The notes: generated by a model from the letters alone, not told the origin. Positions 25,779-34,621 are shown, counted from the stretch's first letter. The stretch: 48,567 nt of DNA from Candidatus Hydrogenedentota bacterium (GCA_012730045.1 JAAYBR010000044.1:1-48567); one strand, 5' to 3'. Program-made: numbers and translations.

Positions 25779-26450
25779 TCAGGCCGGGCTCTCCGGCCCC
25801 TCCGAAAGGATCGCCACGCCCGCGCTCGTGCCGACCACGCTGGCCCCCGCCTGCAGCATCGCCACCGCGCCGCCCCAGGTGCGGACGCCCCCGGCGGCCT
25901 TCACCCCCAGCCGGTTGCCCACCGTCTCCCGCATCAGCGCCACATCCTCCACCGTTGCGCCGCCCGGGCCGAAGCCCGTCGCCGTCTTCACAAACGCCGC
26001 CCCCGCCCGCACCGCCATCTCGCAGACCATGATCTTCTCGTCCCGGTTCAGGCAGCCCGTCTCCAGGATCACCTTCAGCGGAACCTCCTTCACCGCCGCC
26101 GCCACCGCCGCGATCTCCCGCTCCACAAAGTCCGGATACCCCGACTTCAGCGCGCCGAGGTTGATCACCATGTCCAGCTCCCGCGCGCCGTTCTGCACCG
26201 CCTCCTTCGCCTCCTCCACCTTCATCCGCGCCGTCGCCGCCCCCAGCGGAAACGCCACGCACGCGTCCACCACCACCTGCGTCTCCCGCAGCAGCTTTGC
26301 GCAGAACGTGACCCACGCCGGGTTCACCGACACCGCGCGGAACCCGTGCTCCGCCGCCTCCACGCACAGCTGCCGCACCTCCGCCTCCGTCGCGTGGGCG
26401 CGCAGCAGCGTGTGGTCAATCCTCCGGGCCATGTCGGCGCGCGATATCAA
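25779..26450 (-). CDS. deoC: Deoxyribose-phosphate aldolase (TTG start)
   Basis: DeoC (223 aa) cleaves 2-deoxyribose 5-phosphate to glyceraldehyde 3-phosphate and acetaldehyde in deoxynucleoside breakdown. Schiff-base K155 (FVKTATGFGPGGAT), D93 (ELDMVINLG) and K184 (GVKAAGGVR) are present. I place the start at TTG 26450, giving MISRADMARRIDHTLL, which fits the family and has GGGAG exactly 8 nt upstream; the internal ATG at 26432 lacks an RBS and leaves a truncated start. The frame extends to 26504 without family similarity. Confidence 0.93.
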   Translation of the reverse strand: MISRADMARRIDHTLLRAHATEAEVRQLCVEAAEHGFRAVSVNPAWVTFCAKLLRETQVVVDACVAFPLGAATARMKVEEAKEAVQNGARELDMVINLGALKSGYPDFVEREIAAVAAAVKEVPLKVILETGCLNRDEKIMVCEMAVRAGAAFVKTATGFGPGGATVEDVALMRETVGNRLGVKAAGGVRTWGGAVAMLQAGASVVGTSAGVAILSEGPESPA

Positions 26451-26458
26451 GGCAAAAA

Positions 26459-26463
26459 CTCCC
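26459..26463 (-). promoter_or_regulatory. Shine-Dalgarno deciding the deoC TTG start
   Basis: GGGAG on the - strand is separated by 8 nt from TTG at 26450, while the ATG at 26432 has no purine-rich stretch at a usable distance. Confidence 0.6.
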
Positions 26464-26801
26464 AATAAATGCGGTTCATCCCGACCCCGGTCCCCGCGGG
26501 CCATGATACCACGAACCGCCGCCGCGCCGGGAACGGCGCCCGCAGCGTAGACGCGGCATCCTGCCGCGTTCTTGGGGCGTGCCGTAGACCCGAAGAACGC
26601 GGCAGGATGCCGCGTCCACGTTTTCGGCCCCCCCCGCAGTCATCGCGGAGGAGGCCGCGCAGCGGCCGACGCGGCGACCTCTTGTCGGAAAGCCCCCGGT
26701 ACGCGGATTCGTTTGGAGAGCGGCGGTTGCGCGCGACTGCCCCGCGGTTGTAGGATGGCGAACAAGTAGGACAGCACCCTTCGACGGGGGACAAGACGGG
26801 G
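26464..26801. other. Intergenic region between divergent deoC and helicase gene
   Basis: About 340 nt without a convincing gene. It holds the nested palindromic element at 26546-26620. Near its right end TTGCGC (26727-26732) and TAGGAT (26751-26756), 18 nt apart, could be a weak promoter for the restriction cassette. I see no clear promoter for deoC. Confidence 0.5.
26546..26620. repeat. REP-like nested inverted repeat
   Basis: A 24-bp arm at 26550-26573 is perfectly complementary to 26593-26616, with a 19-nt spacer; allowing one mismatch extends each arm by a few bases. Each arm is itself a hairpin: ACGCGGCA, three bases, TGCCGCGT. The layout, two inverted copies of a small palindrome in a gap, is that of paired REP/BIME-type dispersed elements. 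Confidence 0.8.
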
Positions 26802-29624
26802 ATGACTCCGTACCACAGCCAATACTGGGCGCACGCCCTGACGCTCCGAAGCGCGGCGGGGAGCATAGAGACCCTGTCCCGCTCCCTCTCCAACGCCCGC
26901 GTTGACCTCAATCCCCACCAGGTGGACGCCGCCCTCTTCGCCCTGCGTTCGCCCCTGTCCAAGGGGGTCATTCTGGCCGACGAGGTCGGCTTGGGCAAGA
27001 CCATTGAGGCGGGTATTGTGATCGCCCAGCGCTGGGCGGAGCGCCGCCGCAGCATCCTGCTGATTGTGCCCGCCACCCTGCGCAAGCAATGGCAGCAGGA
27101 GCTTGAGGAAAAGTTCTACGTGCCCACCGTGGTGCTCGACGCCCGGGCCTGCGCGCTGATGGAGCGGGAGGGCGCCGCCAACCCCTTCCAGCAGCACGAC
27201 CGCATCGTCATCTGCTCCTACCAGTTCGCCGCCGCCCGCGCGCAGGATGTCGCCGGGACCCCGTGGGACCTGGTGGTCATGGACGAGGCCCACCGGCTCC
27301 GCAACGCGTTCAAGCCCTCCAGCCGCATGGCGCGCACCGTCGCCTTCGCCGTGGGCCAGTCGCCCAAGCTGCTCCTGACGGCCACCCCTTTGCAGAACAC
27401 CCTCATGGAGCTGTACGGCCTGGTCAGCATCATTGACGAGCATGTCTTCGGCGACGCGGCGTCCTTCCGCGAGCAGTTTCTCCGCACGCCCGACGAGCAG
27501 ACCCGCAACTACGGCCTCCGCGAGCGGCTCCGCTCCGTGTGCATGCGCACCCTGCGCAAGCAGGTGGTCGAGTACATCCCGTTCACCCGGCGCATCCCCA
27601 TCGCGCAGGACTTCTGCCCCGGCGATGAGGAGCAGGCCCTCTACGACGCCATTTCATCCTATTTGCAGCGCGAGACGCTCATCGCCCTTCCCGCCAGCCA
27701 GCGCATGCTCATCACTCTTGTGCTGCGCAAGCTGCTGGCGTCGTCCACCTTCGCCATCGCGGGCACCCTGCGCAGCCTGATCGCCCGGCTGGAGGGCATT
27801 TCCGCGTCCGTCGGCTTCACCGAGGAGGACCTGGAGGAAATCGGGGAACTCGAGGAGGAGTGGGCGTCCGACGACGAGGAGCCCCCCGACAGCGGGTTCG
27901 AGATAGACCCCCGGCTCCTGAAGGAGGAGCTTGGGGAGCTGCGCCGCTTTGCCGCCCTTGCGGACGCCATCCGGGTCAACGCCAAGGGTGAGGCCCTTGT
28001 GCCCGCGCTGGCCATGGCCTTTTCCAAGGCGGAATCCATCGGCGCGCAGCGCAAGGCCATCATTTTCACCGAATCCCGGCGGACCCAGCAGTACCTCTTC
28101 GACCTGCTCTCGGAAAAGGGCTACGCCGGGCGGCTGGTCATGATGAACGGGGCCAACAACGACCCCGTCTCCCGCGAAATCTACGGCCGGTGGCTTGAGC
28201 GCCAAAGGGACCGGGACACCGTCACGGGCTCGCGCGCCGTGGACGTCAAGGCCGCCATCGTCGAGCACTTCCGCGACACCGCCTCCATCATGATCGCCAC
28301 CGAGGCCGCCGCCGAGGGCGTCAACCTCCAGTTCTGCTCCCTCGTCGTCAACTACGACCTCCCGTGGAACCCCCAGCGGATCGAGCAGCGCATCGGCCGC
28401 TGCCACCGTTACGGTCAGAAGCATGACGTGGTCGTGCTCAACTTCCTCAACCGGCGCAACCAGGCCGACCAGCGGGTCTACCAGCTCCTCAGCGAGAAGT
28501 TCCGCCTGTTTGACGGCGTCTTCGGGGCCAGCGACGAGGTCCTCGGCGCCCTGGAGTCCGGCGTGGACATCGAGCGCCGCATCGCCCAGGTCTACCAGAG
28601 CTGCCGCACCCCCGACGAGATCGCCGCCGCCTTCGACGCCCTCCAGGCCGAACTCGACACCGAAATCCAGTCCCGCATGGCGGAAACACGCCGCACCCTC
28701 CTGGAAAACTTCGACGAGGAGGTCGGCGAGCGCCTGCGCATCCACCGCGACAGGACCCTCGAAAGCCTCTCCGAGCGCGAGCGCTGGCTCATGAACCTCA
28801 CCCGCGCGGAGCTCAAAGGGCAGACGGAGTTCGACCCGGAGCGCCCCCGGTTCCGCTATTTCGGCCCCGACGCCCCGCACGGCTGGTACGACCTCGACTG
28901 GAAGCGCGCCGAACAGGGCGGCGAAATCTTCTACCGCCAGGGCCACCCGCTCGCCGCCCGCATCATTGACCGCGCCCTGGAGAGAGCCCTGCCGCCCGCC
29001 GCCCTCGCCTTCGACTATTCCGGGTCCGGCGCCGTCATCAGCATCCTCAAGCCCCTCGTGGGCCGCGCCGGATGGCTCGAACTCTCCAAGCTCACCGTCG
29101 AGTCCTTCGACACCGAGGAGTTCCTCGTCTTCGCCGCCCGCACCGAGGACGGCGACCCCCTGGACGACGAGACCTGCCGCAGGCTGCTCTCCCTCCCCGC
29201 CGCCGCAGACCCCGCCTGCCCCCCCCCGCCCGGACTGGAGGAGCTCCGCGCGGCGGAGGTGGGCGCCCGCCTGCGGATGGTCGAGGAGCGCAACGCCCGC
29301 CTCTTCGACGAGGAGGTCGTCAAGCTCGACCGCTGGTCCGACGACCTCAAGCAGGGCATGGAGCGGGAAATCAAGGAACTCGACAAGGCCATCCGCGAGG
29401 CCCGCAGGGCCGCCGCCCTCGCCGCCGCCCTTGCCGACAAGCTGGAGGCCCAGAAGCGGATCAAAGCCCTCGAGGCGGAGCGCGGACGCATGCGCCGCGA
29501 ACTCTTCGACGCCCAGGACAGGATTGACGAACAGCGCGACGGGCTGATAGAACGGATCGAAAGACAGATGAAACAGCGGCAGACCTGTCAACCGGTGTTC
29601 ACACTCCGGTGGCGCCTGCACTGA
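26802..29624 (+). CDS. SNF2/RapA-type helicase of a restriction-modification cassette
   Basis: A 940-aa superfamily 2 ATPase. The N-terminal helicase domain carries DEVGLGKTIEAG (Walker A, K66), DEAH at 161-164 and LTATPLQN from 192. An acidic insert follows (about 345-380). The C-terminal helicase domain ends with TEAAAEGVNLQ (from residue 500) and RIEQRIGRCHRYGQ. Residues about 570-670 and 790-930 are charged and probably coiled-coil. No nuclease motif is visible. Proteins of this type accompany methyltransferases in defence loci, and SNF2 helicases also occur in DISARM (DrmD), but no other DISARM partner is present. Third-position bases become strongly C-rich towards the 3' end. Confidence 0.88.
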   Translation: MTPYHSQYWAHALTLRSAAGSIETLSRSLSNARVDLNPHQVDAALFALRSPLSKGVILADEVGLGKTIEAGIVIAQRWAERRRSILLIVPATLRKQWQQELEEKFYVPTVVLDARACALMEREGAANPFQQHDRIVICSYQFAAARAQDVAGTPWDLVVMDEAHRLRNAFKPSSRMARTVAFAVGQSPKLLLTATPLQNTLMELYGLVSIIDEHVFGDAASFREQFLRTPDEQTRNYGLRERLRSVCMRTLRKQVVEYIPFTRRIPIAQDFCPGDEEQALYDAISSYLQRETLIALPASQRMLITLVLRKLLASSTFAIAGTLRSLIARLEGISASVGFTEEDLEEIGELEEEWASDDEEPPDSGFEIDPRLLKEELGELRRFAALADAIRVNAKGEALVPALAMAFSKAESIGAQRKAIIFTESRRTQQYLFDLLSEKGYAGRLVMMNGANNDPVSREIYGRWLERQRDRDTVTGSRAVDVKAAIVEHFRDTASIMIATEAAAEGVNLQFCSLVVNYDLPWNPQRIEQRIGRCHRYGQKHDVVVLNFLNRRNQADQRVYQLLSEKFRLFDGVFGASDEVLGALESGVDIERRIAQVYQSCRTPDEIAAAFDALQAELDTEIQSRMAETRRTLLENFDEEVGERLRIHRDRTLESLSERERWLMNLTRAELKGQTEFDPERPRFRYFGPDAPHGWYDLDWKRAEQGGEIFYRQGHPLAARIIDRALERALPPAALAFDYSGSGAVISILKPLVGRAGWLELSKLTVESFDTEEFLVFAARTEDGDPLDDETCRRLLSLPAAADPACPPPPGLEELRAAEVGARLRMVEERNARLFDEEVVKLDRWSDDLKQGMEREIKELDKAIREARRAAALAAALADKLEAQKRIKALEAERGRMRRELFDAQDRIDEQRDGLIERIERQMKQRQTCQPVFTLRWRLH

Positions 29625-29637
29625 GGGAGACGCGCAC

Positions 29638-29940
29638 ATGGACGACAGCAGGATCACGGGTCCGGCCCGTCATTTTGCCGGCGCCGGCAAAATGATCGAA
29701 CTCGGAAAGGGGGGGGAACGCGAAGTCCCTGATTCCCACCTCTCCCGCTTTGCCTGCTATCTCATCGCCCGGAACGGCGGCCCCCGCAAGCCGGAAGTCG
29801 CCCACGCGCAGGAATACGTAGCCGTGCAGACCCGGTGTCTGGATGCGCTCGCGGGCAGGGGCGTTCTCGCCCGGGTCGGAACAACGGGAAAGGGAACGCA
29901 CTACGTCCTTTCACGGAAAGGGCTCACAAAGGGCTCATAG
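29638..29940 (+). CDS. DinD-like fragment with possible winged-helix tail
   Basis: A 100-aa protein. Residues about 12-66 (HFAGAGKMIELGKGGEREV, DSHLSRFACYLIARNG, PRKPEVAHAQEYVAVQTR) resemble the central part of DinD/BRO-type proteins. The N-terminal BRO domain that normally precedes this is missing. Residues 67-97 (LDALAGRGVLARVGTTGKGTHYVLS) look like the beta-wing end of a winged helix. It starts 13 nt after the helicase gene; GGGAG precedes the ATG. Its last eight codons lie inside an 11-bp tandem repeat. It may be a degenerate remnant or a small regulator of the cassette. Confidence 0.6.
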   Translation: MDDSRITGPARHFAGAGKMIELGKGGEREVPDSHLSRFACYLIARNGGPRKPEVAHAQEYVAVQTRCLDALAGRGVLARVGTTGKGTHYVLSRKGLTKGS

Positions 29941-29984
29941 GGCTCACGGCGCAAAAGGGCTCGCAAAGGGCGCAATGGGCTCAT
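29917..29984 (+). repeat. Imperfect 11-bp tandem repeat upstream of mod
   Basis: Units related to AAAGGGCTCAC recur: 29917-29927, 29928-29938, a diverged stretch 29939-29953, 29954-29964, a shortened unit 29965-29973 and AATGGGCTCAT at 29974-29984. The array spans the 3' end of the small gene and the leader of the methyltransferase. The unit length is not a multiple of three. Confidence 0.75.
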
Positions 29985-30042
29985 GGCGGAGGAACACAGA
30001 AGGCCGAAACCCCGGGGAAGGCCCCGGGTGGAGCGGGAAAGC

Positions 30043-31836
30043 ATGGCGAACACAAGACAAAAACTCGAACTCACCTGGATCGGAAAGGAAAACCGGCCCC
30101 GCCTGGAGCCGCGCATCCTCCTGGAGGACCCGGAGAGGTCGTACCATGCCGCAAGCCGGGTCTCCGAGAACGATCTCTTCGACAACCGGCTGATCTTCGG
30201 CGACAACCTCCTGGCGCTCAAGGCACTGGAACAGGAGTTCACCGGCAAGATCAAGTGTATCTACATCGATCCGCCGTTCAACACAGGTTCTGCGTTCGAA
30301 CACTATGACGATGGCCTAGAACACTCCACTTGGCTCCAACTCATGCAACACCGATTGGAGATTCTGAGGCGCCTCTTGCTTCCTGAAGGCGTGTTGTTGC
30401 TTCACCTTGACGACAAGGAAATGGCATACGCCAAAGTGCTCTGCGATGAGGTATTTGGACGGCCTCAGTTCTTGAATATGTTTGTCGTAAAGACTTCGGA
30501 TCCATCTGGACACAAAACGGTCAACCCGTCCCCTTATTCCCAAACAGAATATGTGCTTTTTTATGCAAAAGACCGTGCGCGGTACAAGTATGACCAGCGG
30601 TATGTCGAGTCATCTTACGACACCGGATACAACCGAGTGATATTAAACCCTAAGGAACCGTACACCAACTGGCGCTTTGGGAACATCAATGAGATTGTTT
30701 CAAAGCAGCTTGGGCACGACAGCACTCGTGAGGCGCAGAAATTCATGGGTCGAATGACCTTTTATGCTGTTGTGGCTCAATACGCGCTAGAGAATGCGCA
30801 TGCTGTGTTTCAATTGACAGCGATTAGCAATGCTGCAGGTCGTTCGATAGTTAAAATGCGAGATGAGTCAGCGGCGAATCATGACAGAGTGTTCTTTCAC
30901 CCGCGTGAGGGGCACGAGGATATTTATATTCTCAATGGAAGACAGATGTATTTCTACTCATCAAAAACCAAAGTGATCGATGGATCTAAGGTTCCAGCCA
31001 AGCCGCTAACAAATCTCTGGACAGATATTTCTTGGAACGGAATAGCCGGGGAGGGCGGAGTCGAGTTTAAGAATGGTAAGAAACCGGAGAAGCTGGTTCA
31101 TCGCTGTATTGAGCTGTCCACTGAGCCCGGAGACATTGTTCTCGACTCCTTCGCGGGTTCCGGGACAACGGGTGCGGTGGCGCACAAGATGGGGCGGCGG
31201 TGGATCATGGTGGAGTTGGGCGAGCACTGCCACACACATATCATTCCCCGGCTGCAGAAGGTAATTGACGGCGAGGATCCGGGGGGGATCACGGAGGCCG
31301 CAGGCTGGCAGGGCGGGGGCGGGTTCCGGTACTACCGGCTGGCGCCGTCGCTGCTGGAGCGGGACCGGTTTGGCAACTGGGTCATCAGCCGGGAGTTCAA
31401 CGCGGCCATGCTGGCGGAGGCGGTGTGCAAGCTGGAGGGGTTCGTGTATGCGCCGAGCGACGCCGTGTACTGGCAGCACGGTCACTCGACGGAGACGGAT
31501 TTCCTTTATGTGACGACGCAGACCCTGACGCGGGACATGATGCAGCAACTGAGCGACGAGGTGGGCGCCACCCGCTCGCTGCTGGTGTACTGCGGCGCGT
31601 TCAGGGGCCGGGCGGACGCCTTTGCCAACCTGACGGTGAAGAAAATCCCCAAGGCGGTGCTGAGACGGTGCGAGTGGGGCCGCGACGACTACAGCCTGGA
31701 AGTGAGCGAGCTGCCGCCGCCCGCCCCCGCCCCGCCCCCCGAAGCGGCCCCGCCCGTGGCGCGCGGCAGCGCAAGGAGACAGCAGGAAACGGCATCGGGC
31801 CAGACGGACCTGTTTGAAGAGGGGGGCGAGCGATGA
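30043..31836 (+). CDS. mod: Type III-like site-specific DNA adenine methyltransferase (Mod)
   Basis: A 597-aa beta-class methyltransferase. Motif IV DPPFNTG starts at D76 and motif I FAGSGTTG starts at residue 370, the order of type III Mod proteins, with the target-recognition region between. I start at ATG 30043 (MANTRQKLELTWIG); the frame opens at 29983 within repeat-derived sequence. The stretch from about codon 83 to 365 has far lower GC than both flanks. The C-terminal part (400-560) is a conserved partner-interaction region, followed by a Pro/Ala linker and QTDLFEEGGER. The stop overlaps the res start (ATGA), so the two are coupled. Confidence 0.92.
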   Translation: MANTRQKLELTWIGKENRPRLEPRILLEDPERSYHAASRVSENDLFDNRLIFGDNLLALKALEQEFTGKIKCIYIDPPFNTGSAFEHYDDGLEHSTWLQLMQHRLEILRRLLLPEGVLLLHLDDKEMAYAKVLCDEVFGRPQFLNMFVVKTSDPSGHKTVNPSPYSQTEYVLFYAKDRARYKYDQRYVESSYDTGYNRVILNPKEPYTNWRFGNINEIVSKQLGHDSTREAQKFMGRMTFYAVVAQYALENAHAVFQLTAISNAAGRSIVKMRDESAANHDRVFFHPREGHEDIYILNGRQMYFYSSKTKVIDGSKVPAKPLTNLWTDISWNGIAGEGGVEFKNGKKPEKLVHRCIELSTEPGDIVLDSFAGSGTTGAVAHKMGRRWIMVELGEHCHTHIIPRLQKVIDGEDPGGITEAAGWQGGGGFRYYRLAPSLLERDRFGNWVISREFNAAMLAEAVCKLEGFVYAPSDAVYWQHGHSTETDFLYVTTQTLTRDMMQQLSDEVGATRSLLVYCGAFRGRADAFANLTVKKIPKAVLRRCEWGRDDYSLEVSELPPPAPAPPPEAAPPVARGSARRQQETASGQTDLFEEGGER

Positions 31837-34505
31837 ACCCGCAGGTGAACACCATCAGCAACCGGCTGAGCCTGCGCGCGCCGCAGCGCGAGGCGCTGGA
31901 GATTCTGGACCGCGTGTGCGACTTCATCCCGCTGCAGAAGGGCGGGGATGTCGGGGCGGCGCTGGACGCCATCCGGCCCTTATTCCCGTCGGTCGCGGAT
32001 TTCGAGCGCGACTTCCCGTCGTTGTGCTTCGCGCTGGCGACGGGCGTGGGCAAGACGCGGCTCATGGGCGCGTTCATCAGCTACCTGCACCGCGTCGAGA
32101 GCATCCGGCACTTCTTCGTGCTGGCGCCGAACCTGACGATCTACGGCAAACTGATCGCGGACTTCACGCCGAACACGCCGAAATACGTGTTCCAGGGCAT
32201 CTCCGAATTTGCCACCACGCCGCCGGTGATCATCACGGGCGACACCTATGAGCAGGGCATCGGCGTCCGTGACGGCTACCTGTTCGAGGCGGGCGAGGTG
32301 CACGTCAACATCTTCAACATCTCGAAGATCACCGGCGAAATGCGGGGGGGCAGCGCGCCGCGCATCAAGCGCCTGAGCGAGTACATCGGCGAGAGCTACT
32401 TCGAGTACCTGTCCAAGCTGGACGACCTGGTGCTGATCATGGACGAGTCGCACCGGTACCGGGCGGCGGCGGGCATGCAGGCCATCAACGACCTGAACCC
32501 CGTCCTGGGGCTGGAGCTGACGGCGACGCCCTTCATCCAGGCCGGGCAGCAGGTGCACCCGTTCCAAAACACGATCTATAGCTACCCGCTGTCCTGCGCG
32601 CTGAGCGACGGGTTCGTCAAGGAGCCCGCGGTGGCGACGCGCGAGAATTTCCAGGCGGACAACTACGACGGCGACGGCCTGGAACGGCTGAAACTGGAGG
32701 ACGGCATCCGCTTCCACGAGAACACCAAGGTGGAGCTGGAGGTGTACGCGCGCGAGAACAGCCGGCCCATCGTGAAGCCGTTCATGCTGGTGGTGGCGCA
32801 GGACACGGGGCACGCTGACGCGCTGGTGCGGGTCATCGAGGACGACGGGTTCTTCGAGGGCCGGTACCGGGGCCGGGTCATCACGGTCCACTCCAACCTG
32901 CGCGGCGAGGAGCGGGACGAAACGGTCCAGCAGCTGCTCTCGGTGGAGGACCGGGAGAACCCGGTCGAGATCGTGGTCCACGTCAACATGCTCAAGGAGG
33001 GGTGGGACGTCACGAACCTGTACACCATCGTGCCGCTGCGGGCGGCCAACGCCCGGACGCTGGTGGAGCAGTCCATCGGGCGCGGCCTGCGCCTGCCCTA
33101 TGGGAAGCGGACGGGCAACCCCGCCGTGGACCGCCTGACCATCGTGTCCCACGACCGGTTCCAGGAGATCATTGACCACGCCAACGACCCCCACTCCGTG
33201 ATCCGGACGGGCATCGTCATCGGCCGCGACGTGCCGGACGGGAAGACGCGGGTGGTGGTGGCGCAGCCGACCCTGGAGACGCAGCTCCTGGGCGGGGAAC
33301 CGGGGGCACCGGTGCAGGGGACCCTCCTGTTCGCGCGGCCCGAAGAGCGCCAGGCCATCCGCACGGTGCTCAACATCATCCGGGACTACGAGCGCCTGCC
33401 CCGTTCGGCGGACCTGCAGCTTCCGGAGGTCCAGCTGGAGCTGGTGGCGCGGGCGCGGGAGGTGATGACGCCGGCCCAGTACGAGATCGCGGGCACGTCG
33501 GAGCGGGTGGACCTGGAGCGGGTGGTGCGCGAGACGGCGGCGCGGTATGTCGCCTTGTCCATAGACATCCCCCGCATCGTGGTGGTGCCGAGGGGCGCGG
33601 TGACCGGCGGGTTCCGCGACTTTGACCTGGACACCTCCAACGTGCGCCTGCTGCCGGTGGCCACCGGCCTGATCTCCCAGGGGCTGCACGACGGAGCCCG
33701 GTATCGCCTGACCGGCGGCGACGGCATTGCGCCGGAGGACCGCCTGGAGGACTACCTCGTGCGCGGCCTCATAGACTTCGACGACGTGAACTACGATGAA
33801 AACGCCGAGCTGCTCTACAAGCTGGCCGGGCAGATGGTGCGCCACCTGCACTCGTACCTGAAGGACGACGACGAGGTGCTGAACGTGCTCCAGCACCACC
33901 AACAGACACTGGTCAACCTCATCCACGCGCAGATGCAGAACCACTACGAGGAGACGGCGGCGGAGTACGAGGCAAAGGTCAGCAAGGGGTTCACGACCAT
34001 CCGGGAGACCGCGTTCAACGCGGCCGCCGACGAGGAGGTGCGCAATGTGCGCGCGCCTGTGGCCGACAGGCAGAACATCCGGCGCATGCTTTTCGGCGGC
34101 TTCCAGCGCTGCCTGTACTCCGTTCAGAAGTTCGACGCCGACTCCGAGCGGCGGTTTGCCGTGATCCTGGAAACGGACCCCGATGTGCTCAAATGGTTCA
34201 AACCGTCCCGGGGCGCTTTTGAGATCCACTACGGCCACGACGACGCGGCGTACAACCCCGACTTTGTGGTGGAGACCCAAACGGCCAAGTTCATCTGCGA
34301 GCCCAAGGCCGCCAATGAGATGGCCGACGAGACGGTGCTCGCCAAGGCCAGAGCCGCCGCCGTCTGGTGCCAGCACGCCACCAAACACGCCGAGACCTGC
34401 GGCGGCAAACCGTGGGCCTACCTGCTCATCCCCGACTCCGTCATCCAGGAAAACATGACCCTGCAGGGCCTGGCCGCCGCCCACACGTTCCGGCTGCCCG
34501 GCTGA
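31833..34505 (+). CDS. res: Type III restriction enzyme Res subunit (helicase-nuclease)
   Basis: An 890-aa subunit. The ATPase motor has ATGVGKTRL (K74), DESH at 204-207, LELTATPF, and the C-terminal motif HVNMLKEGWDVTNLY with EQSIGRGLRLP. Near the C-terminus a PD-(D/E)xK nuclease is visible: YNPDFVV with D810, then E823 and K825 in CEPK. All catalytic residues are there, so the enzyme looks intact. Known type III systems need Mod plus Res and ATP for cleavage of unmodified phage DNA. Translation is coupled to mod. Confidence 0.92.
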   Translation: MNPQVNTISNRLSLRAPQREALEILDRVCDFIPLQKGGDVGAALDAIRPLFPSVADFERDFPSLCFALATGVGKTRLMGAFISYLHRVESIRHFFVLAPNLTIYGKLIADFTPNTPKYVFQGISEFATTPPVIITGDTYEQGIGVRDGYLFEAGEVHVNIFNISKITGEMRGGSAPRIKRLSEYIGESYFEYLSKLDDLVLIMDESHRYRAAAGMQAINDLNPVLGLELTATPFIQAGQQVHPFQNTIYSYPLSCALSDGFVKEPAVATRENFQADNYDGDGLERLKLEDGIRFHENTKVELEVYARENSRPIVKPFMLVVAQDTGHADALVRVIEDDGFFEGRYRGRVITVHSNLRGEERDETVQQLLSVEDRENPVEIVVHVNMLKEGWDVTNLYTIVPLRAANARTLVEQSIGRGLRLPYGKRTGNPAVDRLTIVSHDRFQEIIDHANDPHSVIRTGIVIGRDVPDGKTRVVVAQPTLETQLLGGEPGAPVQGTLLFARPEERQAIRTVLNIIRDYERLPRSADLQLPEVQLELVARAREVMTPAQYEIAGTSERVDLERVVRETAARYVALSIDIPRIVVVPRGAVTGGFRDFDLDTSNVRLLPVATGLISQGLHDGARYRLTGGDGIAPEDRLEDYLVRGLIDFDDVNYDENAELLYKLAGQMVRHLHSYLKDDDEVLNVLQHHQQTLVNLIHAQMQNHYEETAAEYEAKVSKGFTTIRETAFNAAADEEVRNVRAPVADRQNIRRMLFGGFQRCLYSVQKFDADSERRFAVILETDPDVLKWFKPSRGAFEIHYGHDDAAYNPDFVVETQTAKFICEPKAANEMADETVLAKARAAAVWCQHATKHAETCGGKPWAYLLIPDSVIQENMTLQGLAAAHTFRLPG

Positions 34506-34621
34506 TTCCTCTTCCCGCTGTCTGTCGGTGGCGCCGTCGGTGCCTTTCCCGGGGTTGCGGCATGTCCGGGGGGTGTGCGATGTTACTCTGTGGGACGCAT
34601 TGGGGCGGCCGAGAGGGTGCG

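Noticed and set aside
29917-29984. CRISPR array
   Set aside because: Units are only 11 bp, contiguous and without spacers; no cas genes nearby.
31980-34484. Long open frame on the - strand opposite res (834 codons)
   Set aside because: A composition effect of GC-rich coding DNA; the protein is rich in His, Arg, Val and Leu without any recognisable domain, while the + strand frame is a clear Res protein.
26802-34505. DISARM system
   Set aside because: A SNF2 helicase and an adenine methyltransferase are present, but there is no DUF1998 helicase (DrmA), DrmB or phospholipase D-type DrmC, and a type III Res is present instead.
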